38,490 nucleotides of DNA from an uncultured Candidatus Saccharibacteria bacterium (GTDB lineage: Bacteria; Patescibacteriota; Saccharimonadia; Saccharimonadales; Saccharimonadaceae). The notes below the pieces were generated by a model. It saw only the letters and a program-made list of their open reading frames with translations. It was not told where the DNA came from and made no database searches. The translations under genes were made by a program, and so were the position numbers. Position 1 is the stretch's first letter. Every line of letters begins with the position of its first letter. Shown here one piece after another: positions 5,734 to 14,248 of the stretch. Location of the stretch: the NCBI GenBank assembly GCA_948663575.1, contig CAPNAV010000009.1, forward strand, positions 1 through 38,490, in the 5' to 3' direction.

Positions 5734-6938
5734 TACTTTGATTCCTTTTTATTATATTCTTTAGCGGCGTCTAATTGAGGATCGCGACTAAGATTAATAT
5801 CTTCGTAGGTGCGTTCAACCTCAAGGTCTGGTTTGATGCCGTCGCCGTTAATACTATTGCCATTCGGCGTATACCATCGAGCTGTAGTAACCTTAAGAAT
5901 GGCTCCGCCAGAAAGATTAAGGAGAGTCTGCACTACGCCCTTTCCAAACGTAGTTTCGCCGATAATAGTGGCTTTTTTGTAGTCTTTGAGTGCACCAGCA
6001 ACAATTTCGGATGCGGATGCGGTGGCGCCATTAACTAGAACGATCGTTGGGATGTCTGCAAGTTTGGCTTGACCGCGATTTGCGTAGGTGGTTTCGTCAG
6101 CATGATTTTTGCTTTTCTGAATGAGGATTGGTTCTCCGTCAATCCATAGGGATAGTAATTCTTTGGCGGCGCTAACATATCCGCCACCGTTATTGCGAAG
6201 ATCGAGAATAACTTTATTAATTCCTTTTTCAGTAAAATCTTTGGCCACAATATCTCGTACAAGGCTGCCAGTGTTGCTATCAAAGCGAGTGACGGTAATA
6301 ATGGCGGTTTTGCCAGAATATTCAACATAAGCAGAAACGTTATTAATAGTTTCGCGTTTCATAGTAAAACTGAGCTCTTTACCATCTCGGACTACGGTCA
6401 GTTTTACTTCAGTGCCAGCATCTCCGCGGAGTTTGTTCGCGATTGCGTCGGTGTCTTCGGCGTATACTTCTTGATCATCGATTTTGTAAATAATATCACC
6501 AGCCTTAATACCGGCTTTTTCGGCTGGATTATCTGGCAAAGTACGTAAAATGCGGATGTATCCGTCTCGCAATGCCATTTCGACACCGATGCCGGCGCCA
6601 ATATTGCCATTTAAGGAATCCATGTAGTCTGATGCTACGTTGGCGGTCATATAATTAGTGTATATATCGCCTACGGCATCAGTTAGGCCTTTTTTGGCGC
6701 CTTCAATTAGCTCCGTAGTGTCGAGGTCGCCATCATAGTAGAGGGCGAGATTTTGATAAACCTCATTTAGCTCAGACCAGTCTACGTTGTTTTGGCTCTG
6801 GACGCCAAGATAAGGTAAAAAATTAGTAGTGAAATTATTCCAGTTTACGCCAACAATTACGCCGAGTGCTAGAGTGATAACGGCGGCAATGATTGCCCCT
6901 CCAAGGCTGACCTGTCGTTCTTCCCATGTTTTTGTCAT
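5733..6938 (-). CDS. ctpA: Carboxy-terminal processing protease (S41, PDZ)
   Basis: A 401-residue membrane-anchored serine protease. It has a cytoplasmic start, a membrane segment at about 12-32, a helical region, a PDZ domain at about 112-195 (IGAGIGVEM, NPAEKAGIKAGDIIYKID) and the S41 catalytic core. S308 in TASASE and K333 in FGKGVV are 25 residues apart, as in Prc. The family trims C-termini of envelope proteins. It lies directly after the CHAP hydrolase; Ctp proteases are known to degrade or process peptidoglycan hydrolases, so control of that hydrolase is a reasonable inference. Its own leaderless-type promoter is at 6945-6953. Confidence 0.93.
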   Translation of the reverse strand: MTKTWEERQVSLGGAIIAAVITLALGVIVGVNWNNFTTNFLPYLGVQSQNNVDWSELNEVYQNLALYYDGDLDTTELIEGAKKGLTDAVGDIYTNYMTANVASDYMDSLNGNIGAGIGVEMALRDGYIRILRTLPDNPAEKAGIKAGDIIYKIDDQEVYAEDTDAIANKLRGDAGTEVKLTVVRDGKELSFTMKRETINNVSAYVEYSGKTAIITVTRFDSNTGSLVRDIVAKDFTEKGINKVILDLRNNGGGYVSAAKELLSLWIDGEPILIQKSKNHADETTYANRGQAKLADIPTIVLVNGATASASEIVAGALKDYKKATIIGETTFGKGVVQTLLNLSGGAILKVTTARWYTPNGNSINGDGIKPDLEVERTYEDINLSRDPQLDAAKEYNKKESK

Positions 6939-6944
6939 GGTCTA

Positions 6945-6953
6945 ATTATACCA
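6945..6953 (-). promoter_or_regulatory. Leaderless-type promoter of ctp (TGG-TATAAT)
   Basis: TGG-TATAAT ends exactly six bases (TAGACC) before the ctp ATG at 6938. No SD is possible in a transcript starting at the usual distance. Confidence 0.7.
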
Positions 6954-6976
6954 CGTTTCTGATGCATAGAAGCGTT

Positions 6977-8131
6977 TTACCAAAGTCTTTGGTCGAGATG
7001 AATGTAACTGTACATTGATGGGTTTACGTTGTAGCGTGCTCCAAAGTCTCCCGGGAGGCCACTTTTAGAGCTGGCGGAGTTGTTATATTCAGTAAGGTTG
7101 ATGGTGCCATTAGCATTGATGCTTTCTACCCACATGACGTGGCCGTAGATTCCGGATGTGCTATAGGCAATAGAGTGAGGGGTGGGGTTATTGTCAACGA
7201 CATAACCAGCACGCCTAGCACTTGTGCCCCAGTCTTTAGCGTTGCCCCAGTTGGAAATATATATTCCAAAAAACTCTTGAGCTTTCCATCCAGCGTAGCT
7301 AGTACACTGGCAAACGTAGCCACCCACGACGATGTAACCAACGTTATCTTGTGGGCAGCGATCGGCCCATGGGTAAGAATTCCAACCTTCACCAACAACA
7401 CCACTATTATTATATTTGGCAATTTCTGCGGCGATTTCTTGCTGCATGGTTTCTCTTGCGGCGGCGGCGTCACGTTCGTAAGCAGCAGAGTCATTTTCGT
7501 AGCGAGTAATAAGTTCTTGTTGCTGATTGCGAAGATTGGTAACCTCAGTACGAGAAAGTTCAGCGCTAGCAATTAGGGCGTCAACACTGGCTTTTTGAGC
7601 TTCAAGTTCTTCCTTGAGGGTTTTGATAGCTTCGGCGGAGATAGCGACTTGATTTTTGACGGTGTCTTGACGGCTTTGGCGCTCAGCTAAATCACCAAGC
7701 GAGCTGCTACTAGCTAGTAAGGTTATAGCATCTGGTTCGTCCTCGAAATGTAAATCGACTAAAAGTTTAGCAAGAGCAGTTTGTTGTAAGCTAAGTTTGT
7801 TCTCATTGAGAGTGATTTGGGATGATAAATCCTCGGCGATTGCTTGGTTCATGGAGATTTCGTCTTCGAGTGCAGCGATTTCAGAGTTGAGGCGGGCCAC
7901 CTCGCCTTCTAGGGTTTGAGCATTATTGGCAGCTTCTCGAGCGGCAGCTTCCGAGGCGTCGGCACGGTCGGCGGCTTCGCGGCAGGCTTGACTGACGCAG
8001 CCAGCTGGATATGCTTTGACGTCGGTCTCAGATTCTAAAGTGAGAAAGATGCTTGCTGCGGAAACTATTCCTATAACGGCAAACATGAAAATACTGCGCA
8101 ATCCTATAGTTTTGTGTTTTTGTCTAACCAT
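6977..8131 (-). CDS. PcsB-like secreted peptidoglycan hydrolase with CHAP domain
   Basis: A 384-residue protein with an N-terminal signal/anchor (about 10-32), a long alanine/glutamate-rich coiled coil (about 50-240) and a C-terminal CHAP amidase/endopeptidase domain. Catalytic residues are visible: C276 in CQCTSYAGW, H331 in YGHVMWVES, and the polar residue in NLTEYN. This is the architecture of PcsB/CwlO-type hydrolases that are held inactive by the coiled coil and opened by FtsEX. It lies immediately downstream of ftsE-ftsX, as in several Gram-positives. The promoter at 8138-8146 predicts a leaderless message. Confidence 0.92.
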   Translation of the reverse strand: MVRQKHKTIGLRSIFMFAVIGIVSAASIFLTLESETDVKAYPAGCVSQACREAADRADASEAAAREAANNAQTLEGEVARLNSEIAALEDEISMNQAIAEDLSSQITLNENKLSLQQTALAKLLVDLHFEDEPDAITLLASSSSLGDLAERQSRQDTVKNQVAISAEAIKTLKEELEAQKASVDALIASAELSRTEVTNLRNQQQELITRYENDSAAYERDAAAARETMQQEIAAEIAKYNNSGVVGEGWNSYPWADRCPQDNVGYIVVGGYVCQCTSYAGWKAQEFFGIYISNWGNAKDWGTSARRAGYVVDNNPTPHSIAYSTSGIYGHVMWVESINANGTINLTEYNNSASSKSGLPGDFGARYNVNPSMYSYIHLDQRLW

Positions 8132-8137
8132 AGTTTG

Positions 8138-8146
8138 AATATATCA
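8138..8146 (-). promoter_or_regulatory. Leaderless-type promoter of the CHAP hydrolase (TGA-TATATT)
   Basis: TGA-TATATT is followed by six bases (CAAACT) and the ATG at 8131. Confidence 0.65.
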
Positions 8147-8176
8147 CGCTTATGCTAAAAAGTAAAGATTTTAATC

Positions 8177-9226
8177 TTAGCGCATATGTTTTTGCATGGC
8201 TAGACGTGCAGAGATGCTGCCAACGAGAATTCCGATACCGATGACTATTAGATAAACTAGGACGAGTTTACTCGTGTCCATCAGCTCGGCAACTCGGCTG
8301 ATATCGATGCCGTACGAACTCAGTTTTGGTGCAAGGAAAGAAAAGCCGAAATAAGCAGCTGTACTAGCAAGTATGCCGGAAGCGATGCCGCAGATTTGTG
8401 CTTCTACTAGAAATGGTCCGCGAATAAAGCTACTGTCGGCGCCAACGAGTTTCATCATGTAGATTTCTTCGCGACGCGAGAAGATGGCCATGCGAATGGT
8501 ATTAAATATAACCAAAATTGATATAACCAAGAAGACTGCTCCTAGGATCAATCCTCCATTTTTGGCAATGTTGGCCCAAGAGTTGATCGTGGCAATTTGA
8601 GCTTGATTAACATCGTAGGTTGGCTCTTTGAGATTATCGAGATTTGCTTGGAATAGTTCGCTATTATCGACAATATAGCGTACACCAGAAAGATCATCAG
8701 GGTCATAAACTTTAATACGCATTGTTGCTTGCATAGTGGAAAGCATAGTTTGATGCATTGATTCGTCTTCGAGGGCGGCTAGAAGCTCAGTGTTGTCTTT
8801 GTTTTCTTCGAGCATATTGTTGTATTCCATATTAGAGTCAGCGACTTCGACATGAGAAACATTGCTTTCTTTGCGCATTTCGGCTGCCATTGATTCGAGG
8901 GTTTCTAGGTCGGTGCCAGGAGTGAAATAGATGGTAATATCGATTTTTTGGCGCATAGCGTCAGCGGTAGCACCAAGAATCATGCTAGCACCAATAGTAA
9001 TAAGTAAAATTATTAGGGTAATAGTCATGACAAGAGTGGCGGCGATAGAAAGCCAAATATTGCGCTTAAAACTAGCGGCGCCGTATTTGAGGATTCGGCC
9101 AGTGCTACGAACTTTGCTAACGCTACTATTCTCGACAAGAGTTTTGAGGTTCTCTTTTTGCTTTTGTTTACTGGATTGGCGAATGGCGCGGCTACCGGAT
9201 TCGTTGATGGATTCTTTATCAATCAT
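8177..9226 (-). CDS. ftsX: Cell division ABC permease FtsX
   Basis: A 349-residue polytopic membrane protein. A basic cytoplasmic N-terminus of about 55 residues leads into TM1 (about 54-85), an extracellular loop of about 130 residues, and three further helices near 222-245, 275-297 and 320-340. This is the FtsX/ABC3 topology, in which the large loop contacts a hydrolase. The start codon directly follows the ftsE stop (TAAATG), so the pair is co-translated. With FtsE it would couple ATP hydrolysis to activation of the downstream CHAP hydrolase. Confidence 0.93.
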   Translation of the reverse strand: MIDKESINESGSRAIRQSSKQKQKENLKTLVENSSVSKVRSTGRILKYGAASFKRNIWLSIAATLVMTITLIILLITIGASMILGATADAMRQKIDITIYFTPGTDLETLESMAAEMRKESNVSHVEVADSNMEYNNMLEENKDNTELLAALEDESMHQTMLSTMQATMRIKVYDPDDLSGVRYIVDNSELFQANLDNLKEPTYDVNQAQIATINSWANIAKNGGLILGAVFLVISILVIFNTIRMAIFSRREEIYMMKLVGADSSFIRGPFLVEAQICGIASGILASTAAYFGFSFLAPKLSSYGIDISRVAELMDTSKLVLVYLIVIGIGILVGSISARLAMQKHMR

Positions 9227-10396
9227 TTAAATTACTCGCTTTGTTTTTGGTTTGCGTGGGGTGTTTTTGATGGCTTGATGGATGTTTGGAGCTGGTTTTA
9301 GTTTAACGGTTTGAGCGGGGCTGAGTTTACTGAGCTTTGGTGCAGCCTTGAGTGGTTTGCTGGCGGTGTACCATTGGTTAGCGGAATCGCGTTCATATTC
9401 TTTGGCGGGTTTTTTGGTGACTTTTGTTTTGCTGATAGTGGCGTTTTGGTTAGCGAAGTCTTCTAGTAGTGTCTCATCTTGTTTTTTGACTTTGGTGGCA
9501 CTTTTGGCAGCGGTGCTTTTTGATGTAGCTGCCTTCTTGATGGCTGGCTGGGCGTGGTCTATATGCATAGTATATTGTACCGATGAAGCGAGGCGATTCT
9601 TTGAGGCCTGTGAACGTCGTGAGGCGGTTTTTTGTATAATGGGTTGAGTCTTAATGATTAGCGGCTCTTCTTGTATAAAGGGCTGCTCGGTCGGTAATTC
9701 TGGTTCGCTATCTAGGCGGTAGACGCCGTTCAGTTTTTGGTCGTCGACAATGCGACCAGCCTTTAAAGTAACAACGCGCTTACTGAGATTATTTACAATA
9801 TTTTCGTCATGCGTAGTAACTAGCAATGTAGTGCCAAAATCATTGATTCTTTGTAATAAGTCGATAATTTCTTTGCGTGTAAGTTTATCAAGATTACCAG
9901 TAGGCTCGTCAGCGATGAGAATTTTAGGTTGTCTAGCGACGCTTCTAGCGATGCTGACGCGTTGACGTTCACCACCGGAAAGGTGTGACGGGAACTTGTG
10001 AGCTTTATCAGAAAGACCAACGAGATCGAGAACTTTTGGAACGGTACGAAGGATCTCGCGATTGCTCATGCCGGCGATCTCGAGTGCAAAAGCGACGTTC
10101 TCAAAGACTGTGCGGCTAGGGAGAAGTTTGTAATCCTGAAAAACGACACCGAGTCGGCGACGATAGTGCGGCACATGACGTCGTTTGACGTATTCAAGGT
10201 CGATGCCGCCGATGATGATTTTGCCGGAATCAGGCTGCTCTTCTTTAGTAATCATCTTGATAAGGGTAGACTTGCCAGCGCCGGATTTGCCTACCAAAAA
10301 AACGAACTCGTGCGGTTCGATATGCAGAGAAACATTATCGAGCGCTGGCTCTTCGTCTCCTGGATAAGTTTTGGTGACTCGGTCGAGCAAAATCAT
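9227..10396 (-). CDS. ftsE: Cell division ATPase FtsE with long basic C-terminal extension
   Basis: The first about 220 residues are a complete ABC ATPase: Walker A GKSGAGKST (36-44), Q-loop VVFQDYK, signature LSGGERQRV (139-147), Walker B ILIADEP (159-165) with D-loop NLD, and the switch histidine H196 in TTHDEN. FtsE normally ends near residue 225. Here about 165 residues follow, rich in K, A, P, S and T with no recognisable domain, which makes a long basic disordered tail. The function of the tail is unknown; binding to DNA, membrane or divisome partners is possible. A leaderless-type promoter and an upstream operator array precede it. Confidence 0.93.
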   Translation of the reverse strand: MILLDRVTKTYPGDEEPALDNVSLHIEPHEFVFLVGKSGAGKSTLIKMITKEEQPDSGKIIIGGIDLEYVKRRHVPHYRRRLGVVFQDYKLLPSRTVFENVAFALEIAGMSNREILRTVPKVLDLVGLSDKAHKFPSHLSGGERQRVSIARSVARQPKILIADEPTGNLDKLTRKEIIDLLQRINDFGTTLLVTTHDENIVNNLSKRVVTLKAGRIVDDQKLNGVYRLDSEPELPTEQPFIQEEPLIIKTQPIIQKTASRRSQASKNRLASSVQYTMHIDHAQPAIKKAATSKSTAAKSATKVKKQDETLLEDFANQNATISKTKVTKKPAKEYERDSANQWYTASKPLKAAPKLSKLSPAQTVKLKPAPNIHQAIKNTPRKPKTKRVI

Positions 10397-10402
10397 ACTT
10401 CT

Positions 10403-10431
10403 ATGATAGCACGACCGGAATGGTTTTACAA
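10403..10431 (-). promoter_or_regulatory. ftsEX promoter, TTGTAA-17-TATCAT, leaderless type
   Basis: The -10 TATCAT (10403-10408, extended TGC) lies six bases before the ATG at 10396. TTGTAA at 10426-10431 sits 17 bp upstream as the -35. The operator-like array begins about 20 bp further upstream. Confidence 0.65.
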
Positions 10432-10451
10432 TAAAATCGCTATTGCTTTGA

Positions 10452-10585
10452 TGTTGTAATATAAATTCTTTCTCTCTTGAGAAAAAGTTGTAAAATTTAC
10501 AACAGTTTTCATCGTGGATGTGTAAATGTTGTAAAAATTACAATAACTCCAGCTTTGATATGTATGTGTTGTAAGATTAACAACA
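10452..10585. repeat. Array of palindromic TGTTGTAA...TTACAACA sites upstream of ftsE
   Basis: Four TGTTGTAA-type elements lie in the 240-bp gap between prfB and ftsE, beginning at 10452 (half-site), 10486, 10527 and 10567. Three are palindromic: 10487-10503 (arms GTTGTAAA/TTTACAAC, one-base centre), 10529-10543 (TTGTAA/TTACAA) and 10567-10585 (TGTTG/CAACA). Centres of the three are 40-41 bp apart, about four helical turns. The same palindrome recurs at 26702-26716. This looks like an operator for a dimeric regulator; the regulator is not identified. Confidence 0.7.
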
Positions 10586-10636
10586 TTAGTTGCGTGCTCG
10601 TCTTTAAAAGTATGCCACATGGATTGCCTAATTTAC

Positions 10637-11713
10637 TCATGACATTTCTAAAAATGCATCGATAAAATCGTCAATTTTACCGTCAAGTACACCGTCTGGG
10701 TCTTTGCTCTCGTGCTTGGTGCGAGTATCTTTTACTAATTTATATGGTTGTAAAACATAGTTGCGGATTTGTTGACCCCATTTAGCGGATTCGCCGGCGC
10801 GGAGTTTATCGATACTTTCGGCATGCTGTTCTTGTTGCATCTGGAGAAGTTTTCCTCGGAGGATTTCCATGGCTTTTTCTTTATTTTGTAGTTGCGAACG
10901 TTCATTTTGAATGGCGACAACCGTATTGGTTGGCAAATGGGTAATTCTAACGGCGGAATTTGTAGTATTAACACTTTGCCCGCCGTGTCCACCAGAGTGG
11001 TAAACGTCAATACGCAGGTCCTTATCGTCGATTTTTATATCATCATTATTTTCTACGACCGGTAATATTTCGACGAGTGCAAAACTGGTTTGACGTAAGT
11101 TATCAGCGTTAAAAGGACTGAGTCGAACTAAACGATGAACGCCATGTTCGCTTTTTAGTAGCCCGTAGGCGTTTGTTCCTCTAATTTCGTAGACAGCAGT
11201 TTTGATGCCAGCTTCTTCTCCGGTGCTGCGCTCGAGGTGAGCTACTTTTAGTTTTTTGCGTTCTGCCCACCTTAAGTACATACGCTCGAGCATACTAGCC
11301 CAATCCATAGCTTCAGTGCCGCCGACGCCGGCGGTGATACGGAGGATGGCGTCAGATTGATCGAATTTGCCGGTAAATCTAAGAGTCTTTTTAAGAGAGT
11401 TAAGATTATCTTGAAGTGTTGAAATTTGTTCCTCAATCTCTTTATTAAGGCTTTTGTCGTCCAATGCAATCAAATCCACTAAATCATCAATTTGAACTTT
11501 TAGGAGTTGCCATGGTTGCACTTCGTCTGTAAGTTTAGCTAAAAGTTCGTTTTGTGTCTTGGCGTATTCGGGATTATGCCAGATTTCTGGATCGGCAGTA
11601 ATTTCTTCAAGATTGCTAATTTGTTGTGTTTTTTGATCGATTTTGAGTTTATTCCAGGCGTTCTGTAGTTCTTCTCTTAAGGTTTCGAGTCGGAGATTAA
11701 GCTTTTCGGTCAT
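10637..11713 (-). CDS. prfB: Peptide chain release factor 2
   Basis: A 358-residue class I release factor. The SPF anticodon-like tripeptide (199-201, in RLSPFNADN) identifies RF2, which reads UAA and UGA. The catalytic GGQ is at 244-246 in HSGGHGGQSVN. The frame is continuous, so there is no programmed +1 frameshift of the kind common in prfB. Its presence fits UGA being a true stop here. The ATG overlaps the murD stop by one base (TAATG). Confidence 0.96.
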   Translation of the reverse strand: MTEKLNLRLETLREELQNAWNKLKIDQKTQQISNLEEITADPEIWHNPEYAKTQNELLAKLTDEVQPWQLLKVQIDDLVDLIALDDKSLNKEIEEQISTLQDNLNSLKKTLRFTGKFDQSDAILRITAGVGGTEAMDWASMLERMYLRWAERKKLKVAHLERSTGEEAGIKTAVYEIRGTNAYGLLKSEHGVHRLVRLSPFNADNLRQTSFALVEILPVVENNDDIKIDDKDLRIDVYHSGGHGGQSVNTTNSAVRITHLPTNTVVAIQNERSQLQNKEKAMEILRGKLLQMQQEQHAESIDKLRAGESAKWGQQIRNYVLQPYKLVKDTRTKHESKDPDGVLDGKIDDFIDAFLEMS

Positions 11714-12948
11714 TATTGAAGCTCCTTAACGCATGCCTGAAATTGGTCGCCGCGGTCATAAACGTTTTTGAACATATCAAAACTGGCCGCAGCTGGAGAC
11801 ATTAAGACTATGGCGTCTTGACCTATTGATTCGGCGGCTTGACGTGCGGCGAGTGTTGCATCGGCGAGATTCTCTTGGACGCTATACTTATCTTCTGGTA
11901 ATAATTTGGCAAGTTCGTGCCCGGATTCGCCGATGAGGATGATTTTTTGGATATTCTTGGCATTATTTAGGATCTCAACTAATTCTGGCAGGTCTGTATT
12001 ATTGGTCTTGTCGCGTCCGCCAGCGATTAAAACAAGCGGAGTATTAGGAAAAGCGTCGAGAGCGACTTTGGTGGAGCTAACGCCGGTAGCAAAGTTGTCG
12101 TCGTAATAGCTGACGTTGTTTAGTGTTCTGAGAAATTGCAATCGATGGGGCAGTCCTTGAAAGCTTTGGAGAGCGGACTTTATTTGATTGCTATATTGCT
12201 CTATAAGCTGATTTACTGGAATATCGTAGTATGCAGCAACTGCTAGTAAGGCGGCTTGGGTGTTTTCTCGATTATGCTGTCCTGGTATAGTGAGTGAATT
12301 TAGAACGTCGACAATTTCGAGACTCTCAATGGGGTACGGCAGTTTTTTGGCGGGGCTTTCTGCGGAGATTTTGGCGCTGGTGGGGTTATTTTGGTTGTAG
12401 ATGCAATAATCTTGAGGAGTTTGATACTTGGTGATGTTAGATTTAGCGGAAATATAATCGGCAAAGTCATCATGAATATTGAGGTGGTCTGGTTCGATAT
12501 GAAGAATGACGGCGATATGTGGAGATTGTTTGAGATCCCAGAGTTGGAAACTGCTCATTTCGTAGACGGCAACATCACTCCCTTGAATATTGTCAAGGAT
12601 GTCTAATGCTGGAGTGCCTATGTTACCAACTAAATGTACGGTTTTGCCAAGCTCGCGCAGAATGCTTGTGATAATTGATGAGGTAGTTCCCTTGCCTTTA
12701 GTGCCGGTGACGCCGATTATGGGGCAAGGACAGTGCTCAAAAAAATATTTTGTAACGCTGGACCAGTTTCCGAGAGGGTAAACAGACGGACTGCGTATTA
12801 TTAAATCATAATCAGTGAGATTTAGTTTTTCTAGTTCGGCGTTAGTAAAATCCGAAAAAGTGACAATAGTATTATCTGGATTTTGAGATTGAAAATATTT
12901 TTCGGCACTCTGACCCTCTTTGCCATATCCAAGAATCGCAATTTTCAT
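11713..12948 (-). CDS. murD: UDP-N-acetylmuramoylalanine--D-glutamate ligase
   Basis: A 411-residue Mur ligase that adds D-glutamate to UDP-MurNAc-L-Ala in cytoplasmic peptidoglycan precursor synthesis. An N-terminal Rossmann-like domain (MKIAILGYGKEG, IIRSPSVYP) is followed by the ATP-binding P-loop GVTGTKGKGTT, the YEMSSFQL motif, HIEPDHLNIH and the C-terminal domain with LIAGGRDKTN. Slightly shorter than typical MurD (about 440). It has its own leaderless-type promoter and is translationally coupled to prfB. Confidence 0.94.
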   Translation of the reverse strand: MKIAILGYGKEGQSAEKYFQSQNPDNTIVTFSDFTNAELEKLNLTDYDLIIRSPSVYPLGNWSSVTKYFFEHCPCPIIGVTGTKGKGTTSSIITSILRELGKTVHLVGNIGTPALDILDNIQGSDVAVYEMSSFQLWDLKQSPHIAVILHIEPDHLNIHDDFADYISAKSNITKYQTPQDYCIYNQNNPTSAKISAESPAKKLPYPIESLEIVDVLNSLTIPGQHNRENTQAALLAVAAYYDIPVNQLIEQYSNQIKSALQSFQGLPHRLQFLRTLNNVSYYDDNFATGVSSTKVALDAFPNTPLVLIAGGRDKTNNTDLPELVEILNNAKNIQKIILIGESGHELAKLLPEDKYSVQENLADATLAARQAAESIGQDAIVLMSPAAASFDMFKNVYDRGDQFQACVKELQ

Positions 12949-12954
12949 ATCTTA

Positions 12955-12963
12955 ATTTTAGCA
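12955..12963 (-). promoter_or_regulatory. Leaderless-type promoter of murD-prfB (TGC-TAAAAT)
   Basis: TGC-TAAAAT is followed by six bases (TAAGAT) and the murD ATG at 12948. Confidence 0.65.
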
Positions 12964-12980
12964 CAGATTGCTATTATGGC

Positions 12981-14204
12981 TTAGAATTTAAGTCTTTCTG
13001 CGAGGTCAACGATAGTGGCTTTGTCGACGGAGCTAACAGCCACGAGTGCACTGAGATTGCTTCCGATGAGTTCACGTGCCAACTCAACCATGGTGGATTT
13101 TTTGATATTTTTGACTAAATTTGGCAGACGATTATATTTTTCGATAATTCCATTAGTGAAATAGCTGTCGGCGTAGTAATCGGAAATTTGGCAAACGGTT
13201 TGAGCACCAATTTGATAACGGCCAGTGGCATAAGATTTGGCGGCCTCAATATCAGTATCATCAATTTCGCCAGCGAGAACTCTGCCAATTTCTTTGTGAA
13301 TCAGATCAAAGAGCTTGCCAGAATTTTCGACATTAACTTCGCCGTCAAAATCCCAAGAGGCATTATGCCAGCCGTTAGAGAGATCGCTGCCCATGCCATA
13401 AACGAGGCCATGTTTGCGAGCCTGGCCAAAAATGCGACTACTTGTAGTACCATTCAAGATATGGTTCAGACAGCTCATAGCGTGAACTTCGGTGGAGTTT
13501 AGCTTGCGCGGAATAAGCCAAGAAAAAGCAAAAGTGATATTAGAGGCATCCTTGCGGCGAATAAGGACAGGTGTTGAGGCATGGATCTCGTCGCGCGGAA
13601 TTTCAAAGCGTTCGCCCGGGCGAAGTTCCCATTGATTAAGCATGCGGATGATTTTATGTTTGCGATGATGGAGATTGCCGGCAATGATAAAACGGAGATT
13701 ATGCGCGGTATGCGTGCGTCGATAATGTTCGCGGATGTCCTTGAGTTCGATATTGGGAATGGTTTTGATGCGTTCTTGCAGATCAGGAACATTTTCTCCA
13801 ACCATCTGTTGGAGACGCGGCCAGAGAAGGCGATTATAGTCGTTCATATAGCCAGTGAGTTCGGCTTTAACGTTGCCTTTTTCACTTTGGAGTTCGGCGT
13901 CATTGAATTTTGGCTGAGCGATGGCGACTTGCTGCAAATGCATAATGCGATCCCATTCAAAGTCGGCACATTCACTTTCATAGCAGACCGAAAAATCGGA
14001 CGTCCAAGCGTTATGATAGGCGCCATTTTTAGTAAAATCCGTTTCAAAAGCTTGCTCGTTGCTAAATTCGGCGTTTGCGCCAAAAGCGAGATGTTCAACG
14101 ATGTGTGAAATCTCATAAACTTCTGGTTTTTTGGCGTAACGAAGCCCAGCCCGAAACTGGAATTTCGTGTTCATAACACTGGCGTCAGGAACGTCGATTA
14201 GCAA
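12981..14204 (-). CDS. M16-family (insulinase-like) zinc metallopeptidase
   Basis: About 407 residues from a TTG start. The inverted zinc motif HIVEH is at residues 34-38, with downstream glutamates in AELQSEKGNVKAE as candidates for the third ligand; the second half (SDLSNGWHNASWDF..., ATGRYQIGAQ) matches the M16 C-terminal domain. The start is uncertain: good protein-like sequence (KHSTEEIVLASGAKG) continues upstream in frame to the secA stop without an ATG, GTG or TTG, so a non-standard start is possible. It follows secA by about 45 bp. Substrate unknown; related CPR copies are often single-chain and cytoplasmic. Confidence 0.87.
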   Translation of the reverse strand: MLIDVPDASVMNTKFQFRAGLRYAKKPEVYEISHIVEHLAFGANAEFSNEQAFETDFTKNGAYHNAWTSDFSVCYESECADFEWDRIMHLQQVAIAQPKFNDAELQSEKGNVKAELTGYMNDYNRLLWPRLQQMVGENVPDLQERIKTIPNIELKDIREHYRRTHTAHNLRFIIAGNLHHRKHKIIRMLNQWELRPGERFEIPRDEIHASTPVLIRRKDASNITFAFSWLIPRKLNSTEVHAMSCLNHILNGTTSSRIFGQARKHGLVYGMGSDLSNGWHNASWDFDGEVNVENSGKLFDLIHKEIGRVLAGEIDDTDIEAAKSYATGRYQIGAQTVCQISDYYADSYFTNGIIEKYNRLPNLVKNIKKSTMVELARELIGSNLSALVAVSSVDKATIVDLAERLKF

Positions 14205-14248
14205 TCCTTTTGCGCCGGAAGCCAGAACAATCTCTTCAGTAGAGTGTT

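Noticed and set aside
10452..10585. CRISPR-like array between ftsE and prfB
   Set aside because: Repeats are only about 17-19 bp, imperfect, self-palindromic and few, spacers are about 20 bp, and no cas gene is present. An operator array explains it better.
10637..11713. Programmed frameshift in prfB
   Set aside because: The RF2 frame is continuous from ATG to stop.
13581..14108. Long plus-strand frame opposite the M16 gene, and similar long antisense frames over secA, ftsE and dnaB
   Set aside because: Mirror frames of conserved genes; no ribosome sites or promoters and no sensible domains.
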